DNA from: a virus
Strand: one strand, 5' to 3'
IMG/VR virus record: IMGVR_UViG_3300048930_000041
Location: 1-30,217 of that record
Length of the DNA stretch: 30,217 bases
The notes below the pieces were generated by a model that was not told where the DNA came from, did not search any database, and saw only the letters and a list, made by a program, of their open reading frames with translations. This document shows, piece by piece, positions 23,142 through 29,892 of this stretch. Positions within the stretch are counted from its first letter, which is position 1. Every line of letters begins with the position of its first letter. The translations under genes and the position numbers were made by a program.

Positions 23142-25027
23142 GCCGCCTCACGTTTCTCGATTCGCAGCGCATCAACGGCGGCGATCCTCTCCCCGATCCA
23201 GCGCACGACCGGCACCGCCCAACTGTTGCCCAGCGCCTTGTACCGTGGGCCGTCGGCCGCTGGCTTGCCGCGGTGCGGGATGGCGGTGTAGTCCGCCTCT
23301 ACGTCAATCTCAAAGGAGAAAGAGTCGGGCAGTGTTTCGCTTGGAATGCACCCACTTATGGCAGCCAACACAGAGCAAAGCAAGGTTGCTGCTGGTGAGT
23401 CGGTGCTCGGGACAAGACGCCCAAGGTCGGATGTGGTGAACCTCGCCAGCGGCGCATCGTTCTTTGCATCGCTGGCAGATGCCGCGCTCTCGGCGCCAGA
23501 CTTCGGAACACTTTGAGCGCCACTCAGCCCCGGAATAGAAAGCCTGATGGGCAGATGTAACTCCACCTTTCCAGAACGGACTTCCAGGCCCAGACATTGC
23601 GACCGCTTTGCAACGGCGCCCGCAATACTTGCGATCTGCGTAGGCGGGAGAAACAGATTTGATGCGCCCGCACTGCTGGCAGACCAAATCGACCTTCCGT
23701 GACTGCGCAATTCCAGAGGCTCGGCCTCTGAGCCCAGACGCGCACGCAGGGCTGCAAGCGGCTCGCGGCCTGCCTGGCTTGTGCTCAAAGCCTGCGCTGC
23801 AGAACCCGCAGATGGCATGAACCTTTCTGCGTCGGCACGCGAGGCATTGCTCGGCCACCTGAGACATGACAGCGCCACATCCACACTGCCGCTTTGATGG
23901 TCGATGCATGCGTTTATCCTAATCAGTTCGTGAATTGAGGGGAATCCATGCAGGCGCTCGCACTCGCGCGGCGTCAGGAGCCGGACCTGCATGCCGGCCA
24001 TGACAGCCTGATGCCCGCCGCCGTTCGTGTGGCTGTTGGCATGTCCCATGGCGCGCTGCGTGCTGGCGATCTCGCCTATGCCGAACCCGTTCCGGCCTGA
24101 TGCCTTGCAGTCAAAGGCAATGGCCGGCACCAGCGGCGTGCCACGTCCCGTCCCGTCCTCGCTGGCGTCGAAGCCTTCGCCGCGCAGGGAGTGGGTGACG
24201 ACCCACTTATTGCCGTCGATGTCGTCGTTCGACTGTCCTCCGTTGCGCGCACCCCGTGCCGTCAGGCTGCCCGCGATATACGGTGCCTCATGGTTGCAGT
24301 TCAGCGTCGGCGCCATGTCGGCACCCATGTCGGCACCCGCCTGACCAGTGGCTACGCACAGAAGTTCCGCCGGCTGTGGGATTAATCCGCTGCCTCCATC
24401 CTGTTCTTGGATTCCGCCACGCTTCGCAGCGCTTGCTCTAATGCTGCCGGCAACGCTTTTCCCCGTTTCTCGGCGCGGCGCAGGATGCCCTTGCAGGCTG
24501 TGGCGCTCAAAAAGTACCGCTGCGGCACTGCGCCAGTCTCCAAGACATCCGACAACGAACACACGGCGCCGACGCTGGGCCACTCCGAAGTACTGAGCGT
24601 CGAGAACCCGGTAGGCGAACCCATACCCGAGGACGCCCAGGAGCCCGAGGAAGGCGCCAAAGTCCCGTCCTCCGTTGCTGGACAAGACGCCGGGGACGTT
24701 CTCCCATACCAGCCACCGGGGCCGATACTTTGCAGCAATGGCACCAAAGGTAAGCATGAGGTTGCCACGCGGGTCATCCAGTCCTTTTCGGAGTCCTGCG
24801 ACACTGAAAGACTGACAGGGGGTTCCTCCGCAAAGAAGGTCAATTGGTTCATTGGGCCAGTCCTTGAACTTGGTCATGTCGCCGCGGTTCGGCGTGTCTG
24901 GGTAGTGGTGGGCGAGCACGCTGCAGGGAAACGGCTCGATCTCGGAGAATGCGGCCGCCTTCCAGCCCAGCGGGTTCCAGGCCACGCTGGCGGCTTCGAT
25001 GCCGGAACAGACTGAAAGGAATTTCAC
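23138..25027 (-). CDS. C5 DNA cytosine methyltransferase, interrupted by HNH insertion
   Basis: The GTG start at 25027 overlaps the ninB stop (GTGA). Motifs appear in order: I (SVCSGIEAA, 5-13), IV (TPCQS, catalytic Cys71), VI (WENVPGV, Glu109), VIII (QRRRR, 151-155), a target-recognition region, IX (RECERLHGFP, 354-363) and X (ALGNS, GNS at 600-602). It transfers methyl groups from S-adenosylmethionine to cytosine C5. Between motifs IX and X, residues 364-578 are foreign: they are the other-frame translation of an inserted HNH gene. The frame stays open, so a 629-residue product is possible, but whether it is active is doubtful. Without the insert the protein would have 414 residues, a normal phage size. 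Confidence 0.85.
   Translation of the reverse strand: MKFLSVCSGIEAASVAWNPLGWKAAAFSEIEPFPCSVLAHHYPDTPNRGDMTKFKDWPNEPIDLLCGGTPCQSFSVAGLRKGLDDPRGNLMLTFGAIAAKYRPRWLVWENVPGVLSSNGGRDFGAFLGLLGVLGYGFAYRVLDAQYFGVAQRRRRVFVVGCLGDWRSAAAVLFERHSLQGHPAPRRETGKSVAGSIRASAAKRGGIQEQDGGSGLIPQPAELLCVATGQAGADMGADMAPTLNCNHEAPYIAGSLTARGARNGGQSNDDIDGNKWVVTHSLRGEGFDASEDGTGRGTPLVPAIAFDCKASGRNGFGIGEIASTQRAMGHANSHTNGGGHQAVMAGMQVRLLTPRECERLHGFPSIHELIRINACIDHQSGSVDVALSCLRWPSNASRADAERFMPSAGSAAQALSTSQAGREPLAALRARLGSEAEPLELRSHGRSIWSASSAGASNLFLPPTQIASIAGAVAKRSQCLGLEVRSGKVELHLPIRLSIPGLSGAQSVPKSGAESAASASDAKNDAPLARFTTSDLGRLVPSTDSPAATLLCSVLAAISGCIPSETLPDSFSFEIDVEADYTAIPHRGKPAADGPRYKALGNSWAVPVVRWIGERIAAVDALRIEKREAA
23310..23909 (-). 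CDS. HNH homing endonuclease with multiple zinc-finger Cys pairs
   Basis: This 199-residue protein starts at the ATG at 23909, with AGGA (23920-23917) 7 bases upstream. It lies in a different frame of the methyltransferase gene. Four Cys-pair zinc sites occur before the nuclease (C9/C11 with C22/C25, C34/C37 with C52/C56, C77/C80 with C96/C100). Then comes GPGSPFWKGG, a linker found in homing HNH enzymes. The HNH core is CQRC (145-148), EVHHIRPWASCPEHR (His158/His159), SSNLALLCVGCHKWVH (Asn175, His184, His188). It would cut intron-less or insert-less alleles and spread by repair. It is translated from its own ribosome-binding site within the host gene mRNA. Confidence 0.85.
   Translation of the reverse strand: MHRPSKRQCGCGAVMSQVAEQCLACRRRKVHAICGFCSAGFEHKPGRPRAACSPACASGLRGRASGIAQSRKVDLVCQQCGRIKSVSPAYADRKYCGRRCKAVAMSGPGSPFWKGGVTSAHQAFYSGAEWRSKCSEVWRRERGICQRCKERCAAGEVHHIRPWASCPEHRLTSSNLALLCVGCHKWVHSKRNTARLFLL
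23917..23920 (-). promoter_or_regulatory. Ribosome-binding site of the nested HNH gene
   Basis: AGGA lies 7 bases before the HNH ATG, inside the inserted segment. It supports independent initiation on the methyltransferase mRNA and decides the start. Confidence 0.6.
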
Positions 25028-25497
25028 GCTGCCTCCACAATCTCGCCCGTCTCGGCGTCCACCGTCTGCCCAATCTGCCGCGGCGCTTCGGGGAATGCGA
25101 TGTCGTTCTCCGATCCCCACGCGAAGATGAACTCGATCAGCTCCGCGCATTCCTTGCGGGTCAACTGCGATGTCCTGCGGAACACGATGTCCACCCCATG
25201 CCCGTCCAGGGCCGGCAGCAGTTCGACCTGTTCACCCCGGGCCCGGCACCACGCAGCCACCAGCAGGCGTTTCCACGTCTCGATGTCCCGGCGCTTGCCG
25301 GCCCATTCCTGGGTTTTGCTGATGTGGCCCAGCATGGCGTGCAACAGGCGGTTCTCCGCATCGCTGCGCTTTTCCTCGCGCACATCGAGCGTCAGCGGCC
25401 GGCCACCGGCCAGCAAGTGGCCCTTGATCGCCGGCCAGACGACATGCGCCAGGTCGTTGTATGCTTGCTGGGGGTTGTGGCAGCGGATGTGGATCAT
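25024..25497 (-). CDS. ninB: NinB (Orf) recombination mediator
   Basis: This 157-residue protein matches the lambda NinB family. After the N-terminal strand-helix region comes EEKRSDAENRLLHAMLGHIS, then KTQEWAGKRRDIETWKRLLV, LPALDGHGVDIVFRRTSQLT and KECAELIEFIFAWGSENDI. These features are conserved across the family. It binds single-stranded DNA and SSB and substitutes for RecFOR in phage recombination. The C-terminus has an extra acidic tail (DAETGEIVEAA). ATG at 25497 overlaps the previous stop (ATGA) and the end overlaps the methyltransferase start (GTGA). Confidence 0.9.
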   Translation of the reverse strand: MIHIRCHNPQQAYNDLAHVVWPAIKGHLLAGGRPLTLDVREEKRSDAENRLLHAMLGHISKTQEWAGKRRDIETWKRLLVAAWCRARGEQVELLPALDGHGVDIVFRRTSQLTRKECAELIEFIFAWGSENDIAFPEAPRQIGQTVDAETGEIVEAA

Positions 25498-25733
25498 GTC
25501 TTGCCCTTAAGTTCGAACCCTTCGCACCGCTGCAGGATGGTCCGCACCGGCTCAAACGCGCCCCTTGTGACAACGTGCATCGCCTCGCGCGCATCCGACC
25601 GGCACACGCGCCCGTCAAGATTCGCGCACTCGAAACACACGCGCCGGTCGTCGCCAGAACCTGGCCGATCGCGCAGCAGCATCGCAACCGCCGTGCGCGT
25701 GGCCTCGATTTCTTCAATGCCTGCCTGTTCCAT
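25494..25733 (-). CDS. Small Cys-containing protein upstream of ninB, 79 residues (or 102)
   Basis: Two starts are possible in this frame. ATG at 25733 has a perfect AGGAGG 9 bases upstream and gives 79 residues; ATG at 25802 has GGGGAG and gives 102. I prefer the shorter form because its signal is stronger. The product has a helix (EEIEATRTAVAMLLRDRP), then CFECANLDGRVC and a final Cys (RCEGFELKGK), a possible small zinc site of four Cys. Such genes are often found before ninB. Function unknown. Confidence 0.65.
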   Translation of the reverse strand: MEQAGIEEIEATRTAVAMLLRDRPGSGDDRRVCFECANLDGRVCRSDAREAMHVVTRGAFEPVRTILQRCEGFELKGKT

Positions 25734-26041
25734 CGCCTTCTTCCTCCTGAGTAGCCTCTTGGCTTCCAAATCCCCCTGAACTTCCCCTCTGTCTTCTGAC
25801 ATCCCTGCAACTCCCCTGTTGACTGCCTGCTATGCCTTTCGGTGGACGGACTCAGCCCATCCTGCCGAGTCCTTCACACATGCCTCACGGAGCCACATGA
25901 CCCGCCAGCCGTTCGACAATCGGGCGCTAGCTTCGCCACCCTTACCCCTGCTTCCTTGTCTTTCCCACGGTAGGGGGTCTTCCTGCGCCGCCGTGGTTAA
26001 ACCATGTCCCCCAGCGCAGTGCTCCATCGTTTCGGGCTACG
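25734..26041 (-). other. Gap upstream of ninB, possibly structured RNA
   Basis: About 240 bases (308 if the shorter downstream start is used) separate the nuclease gene from the next gene in an otherwise gap-free operon. It contains a strong hairpin and other short complementary pairs (CTGCGC with GCGCAG, CCCCT with AGGGG). A 65-codon frame (26027-25830) is open but lacks a Shine-Dalgarno, so I do not call it a gene. No convincing promoter was found. Confidence 0.5.
25848..25872 (-). promoter_or_regulatory. Strong hairpin in the gap upstream of ninB
   Basis: In the minus-strand RNA GGACTCGGC pairs with GCTGAGTCC (9 bp, one G-U) around the 7-base loop AGGATGG. No U-tract follows, so a simple intrinsic terminator is unlikely. 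A regulatory or processing role is possible. Confidence 0.5.
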
Positions 26042-26434
26042 TCATGGCCAGAGATCCCCGCGCTTGGCGTCTTCAAGCAAAGCCTCTGCCTCGCTCATCC
26101 CGTAAACAATGCGAACCGGTACGCGGAACTGGCCATATCTAGATCCCTGTCTTGTTCCATGCCAATCGGTGCCGTGGCAAATGCTTGAAACCTTGACTTC
26201 AATGATTCCTGCCAATCCGTCTGGGCCAAACACGGCTATGTCAAAACGAACCTTGGCTCGGCCAGCGAAAACCGAACAGACCTCACCTCTCGCGTTAATC
26301 CCGAGATCGCGCAGGCCGCGCCAGATGACCGCCTGAATCTCAAATTCAGTCGGGCGGTCAGGCTCGACCACCGCCACCGACTCATCGCGCGCGGTGACAT
26401 TTCGCCCTGCAGTGAATGTCTGACGACTCTTCAC
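26042..26434 (-). CDS. Small PD-(D/E)XK-like nuclease (VRR-NUC/resolvase-like)
   Basis: The GTG at 26434 overlaps the primase stop (GTGA) and decides the start over longer in-frame options. The 130-residue protein shows the PD-(D/E)XK pattern: Glu32 in FEIQAVIWRGLRDLG, then VRFDIAVFGPDGLAGIIEVK with Asp65 and Glu79-x-Lys81, then a helix and RVPVRIVYGM. This is the core of VRR-NUC and Holliday-junction-resolvase-like enzymes. Substrate is unknown. Position next to primase, helicase and ninB suggests processing of replication or recombination intermediates. Confidence 0.7.
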   Translation of the reverse strand: MKSRQTFTAGRNVTARDESVAVVEPDRPTEFEIQAVIWRGLRDLGINARGEVCSVFAGRAKVRFDIAVFGPDGLAGIIEVKVSSICHGTDWHGTRQGSRYGQFRVPVRIVYGMSEAEALLEDAKRGDLWP

Positions 26435-27249
26435 AGCGACACCCCCATGGCGTACCTCAATGCCTGCGACACCTTGAACAGCGACGTCGACTGGTGGTAG
26501 TCGTTGAAGTCCTGTCCGACATCGGACGGCATGAAATACGGCCAACCAATTTCTTTCGCCACTCGCTCACCAGTTCCAGATGCGTCGTTGTCGGCCACCA
26601 CGAAGCCGCTCGGCAACGTTGCTGCGATCGTCTTGAGGTTGTTGGCAGAGAAGCACACGAACAGCGTGTACCGGCGCTTGAGCGCGGCCAGGGCAGCGCG
26701 AATGGACAGTGCAGTGGCATACCCTTCGCACAGGACGTTCGGGCCTCTGGCGTCGATCACGAACGCCGCGCCGCTGGTGCGCTGGCCGAACAGGAACTTC
26801 TTGTTGCCCGCCTCGTCGATCAACTGGCAGCCGACGATCCGCCGGCCGATCCGCATCGGGATTACCAGTCGATTGCCGTCATCCCACACGTTGGCCAGTT
26901 CGTCCTTGAACCCCTTGCGTTCCAGATACGGATGGGTCTTGAGTTCGCACTGCGACAAGATCCACTCTGCACGCTCCGCAGCCGCATGACGCCCGGCCTC
27001 GATGTCCTTGGCGACCTCGTTGGCCTGGCGCTGCATCTTGGCGACGTCGACCTGCTGGTTGCCCTCTGGTTTCCACAGGGCCGGCTCGGTCATGGTCGAG
27101 TGCTCCTGCACGAACCCATGCGTCTCCATGAACTTGTAGGCGCCATTGCGCTTGCGCGGGTGATGCACTGTCGGAACCCTGATCCACCGAAACGGGATCA
27201 CGGTGTTGACGATCAGCCCGTGCGCTTGGGCAAACTGCACGAAGTTCAT
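26431..27249 (-). CDS. Toprim-domain primase-like protein
   Basis: The ATG at 27249 overlaps the helicase stop (ATGA) and is preferred to a longer in-frame start. The 272-residue protein has a helical N-terminal part, then NRLVIPMRIGRRIVGCQLID, a common lead-in to Toprim domains in phage primases. The Toprim motifs are NVLCEGYATALSIRAAL (Glu175) and FVVADNDASG (Asp220, Asp222), followed by GQDFNDYHQ. No zinc-binding CHC2 domain is visible, so the zinc part is absent or elsewhere. With the adjacent helicase it would form the priming machinery of the phage. Confidence 0.8.
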   Translation of the reverse strand: MNFVQFAQAHGLIVNTVIPFRWIRVPTVHHPRKRNGAYKFMETHGFVQEHSTMTEPALWKPEGNQQVDVAKMQRQANEVAKDIEAGRHAAAERAEWILSQCELKTHPYLERKGFKDELANVWDDGNRLVIPMRIGRRIVGCQLIDEAGNKKFLFGQRTSGAAFVIDARGPNVLCEGYATALSIRAALAALKRRYTLFVCFSANNLKTIAATLPSGFVVADNDASGTGERVAKEIGWPYFMPSDVGQDFNDYHQSTSLFKVSQALRYAMGVSL

Positions 27250-28718
27250 GCCGCCTTCCTCGCCTTCGCCCATGCAATGCGTCGGGACTTCTCCCAGCGC
27301 GACACCTCCATAGATGGCGGCGCGGCCACGCGCTCAAGGCTGCGCGGCCACACTCCGAACTTTTCGCGAAACTTGTGGCCGACCCAGCCGTCTGCATACC
27401 CTCGGTCCTGCGCGATTCCAAGCAACTCGGAGAACCACCGCTGCTTGACTTCACGGCTGACCACCGGGCCACCGCCAAGTTCCTGCAGCTCACCGGGGAC
27501 CGCCACCACTTCACTGCGCCGGGCGCGGGTGTGGCCGCATGACGGGCATGTGTCAGAGCTTCCCGGCCACAGATGCCCGCACGCCGGGCACTTGGCGGCT
27601 TCCTTCTCCTTCTCGGACTTCTCCTTCTTTGGCTTTTCCTTGTCGTCCTGCAACTCGGTCACGCCAGCCTGGTAGATTTCGTCCCATTCCTCGCGGAATC
27701 GCAGGTAGTTGCCAGAGTGATCCAGCCACAGGCCAAATTCCTTGCCCTGCGCTGGCCGCATCACGCGCCCCATTTGCTGGATGTGGCTCGACAGTGACTT
27801 GGTGAACGGACGGGCCGATACGCCGATCATCACGTCTGGTACGTCGAAACCCTTGGTCAGGATGTCGCACGCGATCAGGCCGTTGATCTTGGTGTCTGGT
27901 CGACTGAAATCCTCGACCGCCTCGGCCTTGAAACTGTCGTCGTCCTTGTAGGAGATCGGAACGAAGTTGTAACCGGCTTCGGCGAACTTCTGCGCCAGAT
28001 CGGCGCCATGGGCCACGTTGGAGCAGAACACGATGGTCTTGCGTGGCCCTCCGAAAACCTCGGTCGTCTTCTTGACCCACTCTGAGACAACATCGCCAGT
28101 GATCTGCATGCCACGCTTGCCCGCCTCGCCCTGACTCCACTCGCCGGCCACTTTCTTGGCGCCGGTCATGTCAATTTCCTTGGCGATGAACACCTTAAGC
28201 GGGACGAGAAACCCGTCGTTCGTCAGTTGCTCCGTCGTCGCAGAGCACACCACGTTCGTGTATGTCGCACTCAGACCCTTCGTGAACGGTGTTGCCGTCA
28301 GACCTATCACCTTCACTTCCGGGTTGTTCTTGATGAACTCGATGGTCTGTTCGCGCTGCGCGTGGCATTCGTCGATGATCAGCACGTTCAGACCGGGGAA
28401 CGATCCGCGCTTCTCCAGGGTCTGCGCGCTGCACACTTGGATGCGCTCGTAGGGCCGGTATCTCCAGTGTCCCGCCTGCATCACGCCATGGTCGATGTTC
28501 CACTTCGTCAGCCTTGCACTGGTCTGGTTGCACAGCACGATCCGGTCCAGCACCATGGCGCCACGCTTGAATTTCTTGCTGGCCGCGTCCAGCATCGATA
28601 TGGCAACTTCGGTCTTGCCTCCGCCCGTTGGCAGGTACAGAATCTGCGCCCGATGCCCAGCGGCAAAGCCGGCGCGCAACTTGTCCAGAATCGATTCCTG
28701 ATATGGGCGAAGGATCAT
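27246..28718 (-). CDS. SF2 DNA helicase with C-terminal zinc ribbon
   Basis: This 490-residue protein has all main superfamily 2 motifs: RPYQ (Q-like, 4-7), Walker A LPTGGGKT (29-36), DECH (116-119), GLTATPF (139-145), a second RecA domain with KTIVFCSNVAHG, LIACDILTKGFDVPDV, and motif VI QMGRVMRP (315-322). It resembles the type III restriction res/UvrB-like group used by phages. A Lys/Glu-rich linker (about 359-375) leads to a four-Cys ribbon (C377, C380, C391, C394). Its start overlaps the ParB-like stop (ATGA). It probably unwinds DNA for phage replication. Confidence 0.9.
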   Translation of the reverse strand: MILRPYQESILDKLRAGFAAGHRAQILYLPTGGGKTEVAISMLDAASKKFKRGAMVLDRIVLCNQTSARLTKWNIDHGVMQAGHWRYRPYERIQVCSAQTLEKRGSFPGLNVLIIDECHAQREQTIEFIKNNPEVKVIGLTATPFTKGLSATYTNVVCSATTEQLTNDGFLVPLKVFIAKEIDMTGAKKVAGEWSQGEAGKRGMQITGDVVSEWVKKTTEVFGGPRKTIVFCSNVAHGADLAQKFAEAGYNFVPISYKDDDSFKAEAVEDFSRPDTKINGLIACDILTKGFDVPDVMIGVSARPFTKSLSSHIQQMGRVMRPAQGKEFGLWLDHSGNYLRFREEWDEIYQAGVTELQDDKEKPKKEKSEKEKEAAKCPACGHLWPGSSDTCPSCGHTRARRSEVVAVPGELQELGGGPVVSREVKQRWFSELLGIAQDRGYADGWVGHKFREKFGVWPRSLERVAAPPSMEVSRWEKSRRIAWAKARKAA

Positions 28719-29548
28719 GCAGCCACCTTGTCCAACTGCTTGCGCTGCATCGCTACCTGCTTCTTGAGCTGCGCGTTCTCGCGCATGTACCCATCGCGCG
28801 ATGCCTTGACCGCGGATAGTTCGGACTCCAGCGTCTTGACCTTGGCGCGCAGTTCGGCGATCGTTTCTGCGGCGGCCTTGCGTTCCTCGTCGCTGGCATC
28901 CATCGACTGCAGCGCCAGCCGGTCATTGAGCCGGTCGTTTTCCTCGGACAGCACGGACACCGCTTCCTGGGCCTCGCCCAACTTCTCCACGATGGCCGGG
29001 TCGATGACAGGGGCAGGCGCTGGTTTGGACTTGGCCGGTTTGGGTGCAATCTGTTTCGCAGCCTTGGGCAGACTGATCTCGCCGTGCGCCACCGCCACCG
29101 CAAGATCCGGCGCCTTCTTGGCAACGGCATCGGCCATCTTCTGTGTGCGGACACTGGCACCGGACTGAGCTGCCCGGTCCTTCGCAGAATCAAAGTGCAA
29201 CGTTGCACTTTGATCGGACTTGCGGTCGCCACCCTTCGTGTTTGCCTTCGCCCAATCCTGCGCACTGGCAACGATGGCCGCTTGCTGTCCGGGTGAAAGG
29301 TGGCGACGGAAGAAGTTCGCCGACAGCACGTAGGTGACAAGGTTGCCCCCGGTGTACTCGGTCATCATCGGCTTGATGCCGAGATCCATGCACGCCTGGT
29401 AACGGTTGCCGCCGTCCAGAATCATCCCGTTGTGGGTGATGATCGGATGCCGCAGTCCGTTGACCCTGATGTCTTCCTTGAGTGCTTCGTATTCCGCACC
29501 GGACATCCGGGGGAACAGGGCGCACAATGGGTGCAGTTCAAACTTCAT
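28715..29548 (-). CDS. ParB-like domain protein with C-terminal coiled coil
   Basis: The ATG at 29548 overlaps the previous stop (ATGA) and is preferred to a longer frame that runs into the upstream gene. Residues 1-75 form a ParB/sulfiredoxin-like domain (HPLCALFP, EALKEDIRVNGLRHPI, MILDGGNRYQACMDLGI). Residues 76-165 are a helical DNA-binding segment (LSPGQQAAIVASAQDWA, VRTQKMADAVAKKAPDLAVA). Residues 185-277 are an acidic/basic coiled coil. No ParA partner is seen in the window. The middle region contains a perfect 26-bp palindrome in its DNA. The role may be replication initiation, nucleic-acid cleavage or gene control. Confidence 0.8.
   Translation of the reverse strand: MKFELHPLCALFPRMSGAEYEALKEDIRVNGLRHPIITHNGMILDGGNRYQACMDLGIKPMMTEYTGGNLVTYVLSANFFRRHLSPGQQAAIVASAQDWAKANTKGGDRKSDQSATLHFDSAKDRAAQSGASVRTQKMADAVAKKAPDLAVAVAHGEISLPKAAKQIAPKPAKSKPAPAPVIDPAIVEKLGEAQEAVSVLSEENDRLNDRLALQSMDASDEERKAAAETIAELRAKVKTLESELSAVKASRDGYMRENAQLKKQVAMQRKQLDKVAA
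29189..29214. repeat. Perfect 26-bp palindrome inside the ParB-like gene
   Basis: The sequence reads identically on both strands from 29189 to 29214, with centre AAC|GTT at 29201/29202. It encodes residues 112-120 (DQSATLHFD) of the ParB-like protein. The next base pair on each side breaks the symmetry. Its 10-base core GCAACGTTGC recurs once, at 26613-26622 in the primase gene. Confidence 0.85.
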
Positions 29549-29889
29549 GCCGCGGCCTGGAGCTTTGCCTTTGCCGGATCGGCCAGCAGCCACACCCGAC
29601 CCTTGCCGTCGCTGTAGCGGGTCGTGAACTTTGCGACACACTTGGCGCCGGTGTTCTCGATCCACTTCTTCATTGCGCCGCACAGGGCTGCAGCCTCGTC
29701 CGAGGCGCACACGATGCACTGGCCCGGCTTCATCGCCTCGAATATTTCCGCGTATTTGTTCGCCGGCCTGGCGCGCCCGACAAGCGGGTCATTGGCAATC
29801 TTGAGCTTGGTAGGGTCGATGAAGCGGTCGCGGCGCTGGGCCTTGGCCTGGTTGAACGGGTTGTTGGCTGAGACTGCAATGCGTGGCAT
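29545..29889 (-). CDS. Conserved phage protein of unknown function, 114 residues
   Basis: The ATG at 29889 has an AAGGAG Shine-Dalgarno 6 bases upstream that overlaps the previous TAG. Residues 1-40 are basic and lack clear structure (PFNQAKAQRRDRFIDPTKLK). Residues 45-107 form a compact alpha/beta unit: YAEIFEAMKPGQCIVCASDE, a helix (AALCGAMKKWIENTGAK), then FTTRYSDGKGRVWLLAD. I recognise this last pattern from many phage hypothetical proteins, but no function is known. It overlaps the ParB-like start (ATGA). Confidence 0.75.
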   Translation of the reverse strand: MPRIAVSANNPFNQAKAQRRDRFIDPTKLKIANDPLVGRARPANKYAEIFEAMKPGQCIVCASDEAAALCGAMKKWIENTGAKCVAKFTTRYSDGKGRVWLLADPAKAKLQAAA

Positions 29890-29892
29890 GGG

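Larger units (their letters stand above)
23294..23938 (-). mobile_element. HNH homing-endonuclease insertion within the methyltransferase gene
   Basis: The host reading frame goes from the motif IX end GFP (GGATTCCCC at 23947-23939) to the DYTAIPHRGKPAADG segment (from 23293). In uninterrupted phage methyltransferases these are adjacent, as GFPxDYT. The 645 bases between (215 codons exactly) hold the HNH gene, about 29 bases before it and 16 after. The boundaries may shift by a codon. There is no room for a group I ribozyme outside the gene, and no intein splice motifs are present in the host frame. Confidence 0.75.

Noticed and set aside
23294-23938. Intein in the methyltransferase
   Set aside because: The host-frame translation lacks the N-terminal Cys/Ser block and the terminal His-Asn splice motif; the endonuclease is in a different frame.
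23294-23938. Group I intron carrying the HNH gene
   Set aside because: Only about 29 and 16 bases lie outside the HNH gene, too few for the ribozyme core unless it overlaps the gene. A covariance-model search would settle it.
25830-26027. 65-codon minus-strand frame as a gene
   Set aside because: No Shine-Dalgarno, unusual composition, and it contains the strong hairpin. It is kept only as part of a gap of unknown function.
26416-27675. 419-codon open frame on the plus strand
   Set aside because: It is antisense to the primase-like and helicase genes, whose motifs are unmistakable.
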